DNA of 9,916 nt from the NCBI GenBank assembly GCA_019058135.1, contig JAHLWE010000275.1, forward strand, positions 1 through 9,916, written 5' to 3'. The notes under the pieces were generated by a model. It was not told the DNA's origin, made no database searches, and saw nothing but the letters and a program-made list of their open reading frames with translations. How positions within the stretch are numbered: position 1 is the stretch's first letter; each line of letters begins with the position of its first letter. Below, piece after piece: positions 1 through 5,031 of the stretch. The DNA is from Promethearchaeota archaeon (GTDB taxonomy: Archaea > Asgardarchaeota > Lokiarchaeia > Sigyniarchaeales > SOKP01). The position numbers and the translations under genes were made by a program.

Positions 1-234
1 CGCCATAAATCATCATCACATTATATTAAATATTGAACTTTTTTTTGTATAACCATCTAAGAGTTTTTAAGCTTATTATTTTTTTGTTAAAATTAAAAAG
101 ATTGTTATTAAATTTATTTTTATTGATTTTCCTAATTCATTGTCTTATGTTAATAAAATTTTTATTAATTTAACAATTAAATTGATAATAGAATAATAAG
201 AAAAGAATTATTACAAAAAATTTATTTAAAAAAC
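1..234. other. AT-rich intergenic stretch at left edge
   Basis: Very AT-rich sequence with several T and A runs and frequent stops in all frames; no protein or RNA gene can be supported. The left edge reads ATG GCG on the minus strand starting at position 6. It is preceded by an AT-rich TATA-like stretch and a GTGATGATG that weakly resembles a ribosome binding site, so a minus-strand gene may begin just outside the window. Only two codons are visible, so this cannot be tested here. The last part of the region would have to carry the promoter of the tRNA gene at 235; I see no convincing TATA element there. Confidence 0.5.
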
Positions 235-274
235 GCTCCCATGGCTAAGCTTGGTTTAAAGCGCTGGTCTTATA

Positions 275-326
275 AGACATATAGACATACAAAAAAATAA
301 GAATTCTGTCTATAAGCATTTAGGAG
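275..326 (+). other. tRNA-Ile intron 1 (position 37/38)
   Basis: A 52-nt intron in the canonical place, just 3' of the anticodon. It forms a strict bulge-helix-bulge. The anticodon stem is followed by the central 4-bp helix CTTA (269-272) with TAGG (321-324; one T-G pair), flanked by 3-nt bulges TAA (273-275) and AGA (325-327). Deeper in the intron TATAGACA (279-286) pairs perfectly with TGTCTATA (307-314), closing a large A-rich loop. Cutting after the second base of each bulge gives the 7-nt anticodon loop CTTATAA. Confidence 0.85.
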
Positions 327-348
327 AACCAGAGAACGGGGGATCGAA

Positions 349-377
349 AGAAAAGCCATTTTGACTCATTCTGATAT
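349..377 (+). other. tRNA-Ile intron 2 in the T loop (position 59/60)
   Basis: A 29-nt insertion interrupts the T loop. It too forms a strict bulge-helix-bulge: T stem GGGGG/CCCCC, then the 4-bp helix ATCG (343-346) with TGAT (372-375; one G-T pair), 3-nt bulges AAA (347-349) and ATG (376-378), then GAA (350-352) with TTC (369-371). Cutting after the second base of each bulge leaves the T loop ATCGAAG. Introns at non-canonical tRNA positions, including the T loop, are known from Thermoproteota; I cannot say how common they are in the lineage of this window. Confidence 0.8.
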
Positions 378-437
378 GCCCCCTGGGAGCACTTCTTTAT
401 ATTTTTTAAAAACTTTTAATTAAAAAATTAACGTTTT

Positions 438-1118
438 TTAAGATTCAAGTCTAGCTCTTATTTGGGCTAATAACCATTTTTTAATTTGGATAAAATTTTT
501 TAGCATACCTTTCCCTTGTTCAGTAGGAAACTCTTGCTCCTGTGGTAGGTTTTGAGTGTATGTCATCCATTTATTTAGAGCGAGCTGTACCAAATTATAC
601 CCTTCAGCTGTTTTTATGATCGGAATTACGGCGAAAGTTTCTCTTGTGTCACCTACAGAGAAGTATATCTTTCTTATGACATCTCCAATCATTATTCCGT
701 TAATTACTTCATCTATTTTCCTTAGAACAATAATAGATTTTAATATTTGGTTTTTTACGTTATCATCAAGGGCACTAAACCCTTTCTTCCTATTTTCTAT
801 TATTTCTTTAATTTTTTCAGTTAATGATTCTAACTCTTCTTCGGTATTAGCAAAATAAGTTATATTTATTCCGTCATCTGCTGCTTGGACTTTACAGAAA
901 TATTTTTTAGTTGAATTAAACATAATTATTGTGCTTCCCTTTTCTTCTGCAGAGAGTTTAATCCAAATAGCACGGAGTTGGACGTCATTACAGCAATGAT
1001 ATGAAATTTCAAATAATTCTTTTTTTGATAAAGAATCATAGGGTATTGTAATGACTTTATTTTTCCAGTTTTTCTCAACAATATTTTTATATTGTGACAA
1101 AATCTTATGTTCTACCAT
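438..1118 (-). CDS. hypothetical protein, 226 aa, unrecognised
   Basis: I do not recognise the family. The protein is soluble, with no signal peptide or membrane segment, and looks like an alpha/beta protein. Residues about 20-95 contain alternating strands, around KVITIPY and STIIMF, ending in an acidic helix. A charged helix follows (about 95-115), then a helical middle part (IVLRKIDEVINGIMIG), a strand-rich stretch (about 148-175) and a C-terminal helix ending RARLES. Two adjacent cysteines (near 42-43) are not part of a metal motif. It lies 94 nt behind SepSecS on the same strand, but a TATA-like element between them (about 1174-1187) suggests it can have its own promoter. The start ATG at 1116-1118 has no clear Shine-Dalgarno sequence. 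Codon use and AT content match the neighbours, so there is no sign of transfer. A link to selenocysteine metabolism rests only on position and is not claimed. Confidence 0.75.
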   Translation of the reverse strand: MVEHKILSQYKNIVEKNWKNKVITIPYDSLSKKELFEISYHCCNDVQLRAIWIKLSAEEKGSTIIMFNSTKKYFCKVQAADDGINITYFANTEEELESLTEKIKEIIENRKKGFSALDDNVKNQILKSIIVLRKIDEVINGIMIGDVIRKIYFSVGDTRETFAVIPIIKTAEGYNLVQLALNKWMTYTQNLPQEQEFPTEQGKGMLKNFIQIKKWLLAQIRARLES

Positions 1119-1171
1119 TGTTAATACCCATAGAAAGAAAATGTAATTTTTATAATAATTTGATCTTTTGC

Positions 1172-1190
1172 TAACATATAAATATTTATT
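1172..1190 (-). promoter_or_regulatory. putative TATA-type promoter element for the 226-aa gene
   Basis: On the minus strand the sequence AATATTTATATG lies roughly 55-70 nt upstream of the ATG at 1118. It resembles an archaeal TATA box, which would put transcription start about 25-30 nt before the gene. The region is AT-rich throughout, so a chance match is possible. Confidence 0.3.
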
Positions 1191-1212
1191 GTAGTTTTTA
1201 ATTTTAGTTAGT

Positions 1213-2589
1213 TTATTGGTTTAAGGATTTACTGAATTGATCATAGGATTTTTGAAATCGTATGATAGTTAGATCGATATCTTTTTTTGTTGCACCTATT
1301 GCAGAATTCATAACAATATAGGCATGTGGATAATGATTACAACACATCCCAAATGATTTTTCAGTTGGATCATATATTCTTGGGCCAGTAACTCGCAGAG
1401 TATATAATGCACCTCCTAATGAAGATAAATTTTTTCCTTTTAGATTATCTAATGTTAATGCAACAGCCACAGGATTAAACACATTGAGTATTTTTTCTCC
1501 AATTTTATCAGCAATTTTGTTTAATTCAACTGCTAAATATTTTCGATTTTTCTTTTGTTCTTCTATAAGAGCTTGATAACCTTTAATACCTAATGAGAGT
1601 ATAGAAATTAAAAACTGAAAAATGGGTGAGGCATTAGCTCGTCCGGCATATGTTCGGCTAATTTTTTCCATTGTATCTTTATGTGGTGTGCATATAATTG
1701 ACCCACCAACTGGTGTTAGAAAGTTTTTATCAGTAGATTGAATTATTGCATCAACTCTTCCAGCGTCTATAGCTGATCTTATCATTTTCATCCATTCTTC
1801 ACTTTGCACTCCATACGCATTAACAACTATATGAGCAATATCTTTCTCTTGTGCTAATTTTGCAATTTCTTTAATATTATCTGCTTCACGAGGAGGAAAA
1901 AAGCTTGTAAATGATAAGATTGAGAAGGTATCTTTATTAATTCCAGCAGATATCTTTTCTATTGGAACACGAACAGCATCTCCATATATTTCTCCTTCAA
2001 CAATTTTGGGTTCAGCACCCATATATTTAATCCCTTTTATTATCGAGGTATGATCTAACCTAGGCACAACTACTTTTCTTTTATAAAGAGTATCATTTTT
2101 CCATTCAGGTCGTAATCCAGCTAAACACAATGATAAGGACATTCCGGTCGCCATTGGAACAACTAGAGTCTCTTTGATATTTGGTAGTCCAAACTTAGTC
2201 ATTGCATATTTTGCTAATTTATTAGTTAATTCATGCATGATGGACCCGCCCGGCGCTTTAGGTTGAGGAGCACTAATTTCTCCACTTCTACCAATTCCAT
2301 GACAAAAACCAGCAGAGTAGAGATTTAATAATGGTGTTGAAATACGTGCTTCCCTTTCACCCACTCTAGCGGCATCTAAATCTTTATCTGTATCCATTTG
2401 AGATAATAATTTTAATAAAAATTTTATTTGCTCATCTTCCCAAGGCTCTTCCGGAACTCGTTTTTGTTCTAATAAATTTTTAATTGGCTTTAACCAATTA
2501 TCAAGAACAATTTGTCCCCTATTAAGCATATTTTGTGGAATTTTCGAGCCCTTAATTAAATCCTTAATTTTTTTTTCAAACATACTCAT
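1213..2589 (-). CDS. spcS: O-phosphoseryl-tRNA(Sec) selenium transferase (SepSecS)
   Basis: This is the PLP enzyme that converts O-phosphoseryl-tRNA(Sec) to selenocysteinyl-tRNA(Sec) with selenophosphate, the last step of Sec synthesis in archaea and eukaryotes. At 458 aa it has the usual family length. Visible signatures are VGEREARI (76-83), a phosphate-binding loop HGIGRSGEISAPQPKAPGG (97-115), VPMATGMSLSL (144-154), NAYGVQS (257-263), the PLP lysine K288 in QSTDKNFLTPVGG (284-296), and YAGRANASP (314-322), whose arginine matches a substrate-binding residue of the human enzyme. The N-terminal helical extension used for tRNA-Sec binding and tetramer formation is present (about 1-70). The start ATG at 2587-2589 has no strong Shine-Dalgarno sequence; a second ATG two codons later would give almost the same protein. 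It begins 32 nt after the tRNA-Sec 3' end on the same strand, so the two are probably co-transcribed. No missing residues noticed. The family identification is very secure. Confidence 0.97.
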   Translation of the reverse strand: MSMFEKKIKDLIKGSKIPQNMLNRGQIVLDNWLKPIKNLLEQKRVPEEPWEDEQIKFLLKLLSQMDTDKDLDAARVGEREARISTPLLNLYSAGFCHGIGRSGEISAPQPKAPGGSIMHELTNKLAKYAMTKFGLPNIKETLVVPMATGMSLSLCLAGLRPEWKNDTLYKRKVVVPRLDHTSIIKGIKYMGAEPKIVEGEIYGDAVRVPIEKISAGINKDTFSILSFTSFFPPREADNIKEIAKLAQEKDIAHIVVNAYGVQSEEWMKMIRSAIDAGRVDAIIQSTDKNFLTPVGGSIICTPHKDTMEKISRTYAGRANASPIFQFLISILSLGIKGYQALIEEQKKNRKYLAVELNKIADKIGEKILNVFNPVAVALTLDNLKGKNLSSLGGALYTLRVTGPRIYDPTEKSFGMCCNHYPHAYIVMNSAIGATKKDIDLTIIRFQKSYDQFSKSLNQ

Positions 2590-2621
2590 TCTTTCAATCT
2601 ATATATGATAAATAAATAATA

Positions 2622-2738
2622 TGGCGGCCTCCGAGGGGAATCGAACCCCTACTCCTTCGCAGAGTAAGTGGATTTCTTCAGATCTCTTTAAAGTCTCTTG
2701 AAGTCCATTGTCTGAGACCACTCAAACCGTCAGAGGCC
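2622..2738 (-). tRNA. selC: tRNA-Sec (anticodon UCA) with a 24-nt intron
   Basis: This is the selenocysteine tRNA that reads UGA. Read on the minus strand, there are 13 nt between T loop and discriminator instead of 12, giving a 9-bp acceptor stem (GGCCTCTGA with TCGGAGGCC, one T-G pair) and a 4-bp T stem (GGGG/CCCC), the 9/4 arrangement of archaeal and eukaryotic tRNA-Sec. The D stem is long (7 bp, GTTTGAG/CTCAGAC) with the 4-nt loop TGGT. A long variable arm forms TACTCT/GGAGTA around GCGAA. The discriminator is G (2625) and CCA is encoded (2622-2624). The anticodon TCA is at 2699-2701. The anticodon stem has six positions with an A-C mismatch (2708 against 2668). After removing the intron (2674-2697) the tRNA is 93 nt including CCA. 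SepSecS follows directly, which independently supports the identity. Reading it as a 7/5 tRNA leaves an unpaired base and no proper discriminator. Confidence 0.95.
2674..2697 (-). other. tRNA-Sec intron (position 37/38)
   Basis: A 24-nt intron directly after the base 3' of the anticodon. On the minus strand the anticodon stem TGGA/TCCA is followed by a central 4-bp helix CTTC (2700-2703) with GAAG (2676-2679), flanked by 3-nt bulges AAG and AAA, and then an inner stem AGA/TCT. Cutting after the second base of each bulge yields the normal 7-nt loop CTTCAAA. This is the strict motif cut by the archaeal tRNA splicing endonuclease. I see no way to form a proper 7-nt anticodon loop without removing it. 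Confidence 0.88.
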
Positions 2739-2756
2739 ATATGATATTATTTTATT

Positions 2757-2770
2757 ATTTTTTATATTTG
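2757..2770 (-). promoter_or_regulatory. putative TATA box of tRNA-Sec/SepSecS
   Basis: On the minus strand CAAATATAAAAAAT is centred about 25 nt upstream of the first base of tRNA-Sec (2738). That is the position expected for an archaeal TATA box driving a transcript that starts at or just before the tRNA. It would serve tRNA-Sec and probably SepSecS. The surrounding sequence is AT-rich, so confidence is moderate. Confidence 0.4.
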
Positions 2771-2844
2771 TGTTATTAGAATTGATATTAAATAAAAAGA
2801 ATTTTAAAATAAAAAATATGTTTTCGAAATTTTTTATCATTATT

Positions 2845-3669
2845 TTATTTTCCAATAAATTTTGGTTCTCTTTTTTCTTTTAAAGCATTTAAGGATTCAT
2901 TAAAATCTTTACTTACTAGTGTTTTTATCCATCCTTTATTTTCTAAATCTAACTGTTTTTCTATTATATCTTTAAAATAAGCATGCATCGTCTTTTTCAT
3001 TAATTTAATTGATAAACTAGGACCCATTGGAGGAATTAATCGTAATGCTTGTTTCCTAACGTAAGGTATTAACTCTTTTTTTGGTATAACTTTATTAATT
3101 CCAATGTTTAAATCATAAGCCTGCCGAGCGGTAAGTTTCTCTCCAAAATAGAATAATTCTTTAGCTCTTTGAAATCCAATAATAAGTGGCAGGAGAAAGG
3201 TTGTAGCAAAATCTGGCATAACCGCTCTTTTGATAAAAAAAAGTGCAATCCATGCTTCTTCTGAAATATAAACTAAATCAGAGCAGACTAAAGGCAATGT
3301 AAAGCCACCACCAACAGCAAGACCATTAATTGCCGTAATTACTGGTTTTGAGAAATTCCAGAATTTTAAACATAATTTTTTTGAAGCCATATCTCTTAAA
3401 TTAATTTCCTTAATATATTCAGAAGGAATTTCTTTAAACATATCCTTAGAAAAATAACCTCCTGAACAAAAAGCATTAGCTTCTTCGCAACCGGTTAAAA
3501 TTATTACCTTAATTTCTTTATCTTTCTCCGCAATATCAATTGCATACCATAATTCCAAAAGAGATAGCGAAGAGAGTGCATTTTTACGTTCTGGCCTGTT
3601 TAATGTAATAGTGACTATTCCATTTGCTTCCTTTTCAAATAAAATATCCTTAAAATCTTTAATATCCAT
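2845..3669 (-). CDS. enoyl-CoA hydratase/isomerase (crotonase) family protein
   Basis: A crotonase-fold protein of 274 aa, full length for the family, that should act on an acyl-CoA in the cytosol. Seen: NRPERKNAL (24-32), the oxyanion-hole segment AFCSGG (66-71), the second oxyanion segment NGLAVGGGFT (115-124), and a C-terminal helical part with LTARQAYDLNIGINKV. Both glutamates used by enoyl-CoA hydratases are absent: the first position is T124 and the second falls on a hydrophobic residue near F145. Instead D153 in KRAVMPDF lies where enoyl-CoA delta-isomerases of the ECI2 type and related proteins with RRGIxPE carry their catalytic Glu. An isomerase-like or atypical reaction is therefore more likely than hydration; this is inference. 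Start ATG at 3667-3669 without a clear Shine-Dalgarno sequence. The gene sits 93 nt behind a CoA-type Nudix hydrolase on the same strand and upstream of tRNA-Sec. Confidence 0.9.
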   Translation of the reverse strand: MDIKDFKDILFEKEANGIVTITLNRPERKNALSSLSLLELWYAIDIAEKDKEIKVIILTGCEEANAFCSGGYFSKDMFKEIPSEYIKEINLRDMASKKLCLKFWNFSKPVITAINGLAVGGGFTLPLVCSDLVYISEEAWIALFFIKRAVMPDFATTFLLPLIIGFQRAKELFYFGEKLTARQAYDLNIGINKVIPKKELIPYVRKQALRLIPPMGPSLSIKLMKKTMHAYFKDIIEKQLDLENKGWIKTLVSKDFNESLNALKEKREPKFIGK

Positions 3670-3762
3670 AATAAATAGAATGGTAAAATAGAATAAAACT
3701 TTTCACAACGAAACCGTTTAAACTATTAGAGGATATCTCCCTATTTTATTAATCTATTTATA

Positions 3763-4410
3763 CTATTTAGGAAGTTCTATTGCAGCTAATTGATAAACGT
3801 TAAGGCGTTTTAACCCAGATTTGGATAAAGACAGCCCATAAACTCTCTCTATGAATGACACCAGGATGTGTGCAGTAGCGCCCCATACAATATATTTCGG
3901 ATAACGGTAAATTGGAAATTTTTTTGAACTAATTTCAAAATAAGTTTCAGTGAAGTTCTGTTGGTCGAGAAAGAAATCCATTGGAATTTGATAAATTTCC
4001 TCTACTTCAATATCTTGTTTTTTCAACTGAGCTCCACTTTGGATTAAACCTACGAAAGGAGTTATAATATATCTTGTAGTGGTTGGTAGATCATCCAAAC
4101 ACCCGAGTATTTTGATATATTCTTTAGAAACACCAATTTCCTCTTCAGTTTCTCTAAGAGCTGTATCTAGAAGTGAATTATCGAGATTGGGATCAAATTT
4201 CCCTCCTGGAAATGACATCTCTTTACGATGTCGTTTTCCTATATTTGTCCTTTTAGTAAGAATCACGTTAAGAGAATTATCAATCTCCATGAACGGGAAT
4301 AATACAGCAGAGTTTCTAAATAAATCGTGCTTAATTTTTAATCTATCAGGAGAATCAAAGTTCATTAATTTGTTTTTAATGATCTGTACATCAATGTGTC
4401 TTTTATTCAT
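3763..4410 (-). CDS. Nudix hydrolase, CoA-pyrophosphatase type
   Basis: A 215-aa Nudix protein of the NUDT7/NUDT8/NudL (UPF0035) group, which splits CoA or its derivatives into phosphopantetheine and 3',5'-ADP. Seen: ILTKR (50-54) and SFPGGKFDP (66-74), which match the group signature upstream of the Nudix box, then TALRETEEEIGV (83-94) carrying the metal-binding E87, E90 and E91. The stretch between the glycines and RE is longer than the general Nudix consensus, as in CoA-type members, and a usually conserved Gly upstream of FPGG is Lys. A C-terminal region (about 165-190, YIVWGATAHILVSFIERVYG) matches the W-G-x-T-A-x-I segment typical of this group. Start ATG at 4408-4410, apparently leaderless. 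It shares a 77-nt AT-rich region with the divergent small gene at 4488. The crotonase gene behind it also acts on CoA compounds. Confidence 0.88.
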   Translation of the reverse strand: MNKRHIDVQIIKNKLMNFDSPDRLKIKHDLFRNSAVLFPFMEIDNSLNVILTKRTNIGKRHRKEMSFPGGKFDPNLDNSLLDTALRETEEEIGVSKEYIKILGCLDDLPTTTRYIITPFVGLIQSGAQLKKQDIEVEEIYQIPMDFFLDQQNFTETYFEISSKKFPIYRYPKYIVWGATAHILVSFIERVYGLSLSKSGLKRLNVYQLAAIELPK

Positions 4411-4439
4411 GAATAAATAGTAAAATTTTATTTTTCTTT

Positions 4440-4468
4440 TTAATTTTATACTATATATTTTAAAGAAA
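4440..4468. promoter_or_regulatory. AT-rich divergent promoter region
   Basis: The 77-nt gap between the Nudix gene (-) and the small zinc-finger-like gene (+) contains TATACTATATATTTTAAAG, about 25-40 nt before the plus-strand ATG at 4488 and a similar distance before the minus-strand ATG at 4410. It could hold TATA boxes for both genes, giving leaderless or nearly leaderless transcripts. No Shine-Dalgarno sequence precedes either start. Confidence 0.35.
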
Positions 4469-4487
4469 TAATTAATGGTTTATTTGA

Positions 4488-4811
4488 ATGGTAAAATTGC
4501 CTAAAGAATTGCAGCAGAATAAGAAAGGACCTGGACCAAGTAGGATAAACAAAAAATGTTCAGTTGAAGAGTGCGGAGAATTTGCGATCCGTTCCTTATC
4601 TAAACAAAAATGGGAGTCATATGCTGAGAGAGCAAATTTAAAATTAAAGAAGTCAAAAGATAGGAATTTTTATTTATGTAAAGTGCATTATAAAGCTGCT
4701 AATAAATATCGAAAGTCAGCAGAAAAGCTTACGAGGAAAAATATTTTTACTGAAAATACACGATATGGCATAGCAACTAAAAAGAAAGCAATTAGTCCCT
4801 GGGATAAATAA
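4488..4811 (+). CDS. small basic zinc-finger-like protein
   Basis: A 107-aa, strongly lysine- and arginine-rich protein of unrecognised family. It has one potential metal site built from C24 and C29 (CSVEEC) and C64 and H67 (CKVH), with a helix-prone basic stretch after it (about 68-86, HYKAANKYRKSAEKLTRKN). The first 20 residues are rich in K, G and P and probably disordered. The charge and the C-x4-C ... C-x2-H spacing suggest a nucleic-acid or ribosome-associated protein, but that is inference. Start ATG at 4488 fits the TATA-like element about 30 nt upstream and lacks a Shine-Dalgarno sequence, as expected for a leaderless mRNA. It is convergent with a possible 44-codon reading frame on the other strand. 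The clear cysteine/histidine pattern and typical codon use support a real gene. Confidence 0.75.
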   Translation: MVKLPKELQQNKKGPGPSRINKKCSVEECGEFAIRSLSKQKWESYAERANLKLKKSKDRNFYLCKVHYKAANKYRKSAEKLTRKNIFTENTRYGIATKKKAISPWDK

Positions 4812-4827
4812 GATAAAATAAAAATGA

Positions 4828-4962
4828 CTAAGGCATTATTGCGATTTGAGCCATTTTATCAAAATAAGAATATATTAAGTCTATTTGGTTTAAACTTAAA
4901 CCTATAGTAATGAATGTTAAAGCAACAAGAAGGGCAATAACAGCAACTATTTTTGATCGCAT
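4828..4962 (-). CDS. possible 44-aa single-span membrane peptide
   Basis: A short minus-strand reading frame starting with ATG at 4960-4962 and ending with TAG at 4828-4830. The start MRSK is followed by a continuous hydrophobic segment (about residues 5-23, IVAVIALLVALTFITIGLS) and a short polar tail, as in a small one-helix membrane protein or a signal anchor. It lies 69 nt behind the zinc-ribbon gene on the same strand. There is no Shine-Dalgarno sequence and its length is near chance in AT-rich DNA, so it is only a candidate. Confidence 0.35.
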   Translation of the reverse strand: MRSKIVAVIALLVALTFITIGLSLNQIDLIYSYFDKMAQIAIMP

Positions 4963-5031
4963 TATTAACTCATAACAAAATAATTTTTGATTTTAAATAA
5001 AACTTGTTAATTCGATAATTTAAACTTATTT

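Larger units (their letters stand above)
235..391 (+). tRNA. tRNA-Ile (anticodon UAU) with two introns
   Basis: The gene codes for an isoleucine tRNA that would read AUA codons. The acceptor stem is GCTCCCA (235-241) with TGGGAGC (384-390), all seven pairs, and A391 is the discriminator, as is usual for Ile. The D arm is 244-262 with A14, G18G19 (253-254) and A21 in place; its fourth pair is A-A. The anticodon stem is CTGGT (264-268) with ACCAG (328-332). The spliced anticodon loop is CTTATAA with TAT at 271-273. The variable loop is AGAAC (333-337) and the T stem is GGGGG (338-342) with CCCCC (379-383). Removing 275-326 and 349-377 gives a 76-nt tRNA with an 11-nt D loop and a 7-nt T loop. 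CCA is not encoded, and a T-rich stretch follows from 392. Odd points are A instead of T at position 54 and the rare UAU anticodon; most archaea read AUA with an agmatidine-modified CAU tRNA. A gene finder that expects an uninterrupted T loop could miss it. Confidence 0.85.

Noticed and set aside
1..6. Start of a minus-strand gene at the left edge (ATG GCG)
   Set aside because: Only two codons are visible, so it cannot be called a gene from this window.
264..332. Anticodon UAA (Leu) instead of UAU for the intron-split tRNA
   Set aside because: A Leu tRNA would need a long variable arm; here it is 5 nt. The loop CTTATAA closed by CTGGT/ACCAG places TAT at 34-36.
556..858. Open frame on the plus strand opposite the 226-aa gene; similar antisense frames at 4079-4420, 5585-5875, 6281-6604, 7664-7897 and 8467-8703
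   Set aside because: They lie opposite clearly better-supported genes, show no family features, and their composition is what the complement of the real gene would give.
2625..2738. Reading the RNA gene as an ordinary class II tRNA (7-bp acceptor, 5-bp T stem), for example tRNA-Ser or a suppressor
   Set aside because: That leaves an extra base between T stem and the 3' end and misplaces the encoded CCA. The 9/4 stems, long D stem, UCA anticodon and adjacent SepSecS all agree with tRNA-Sec.
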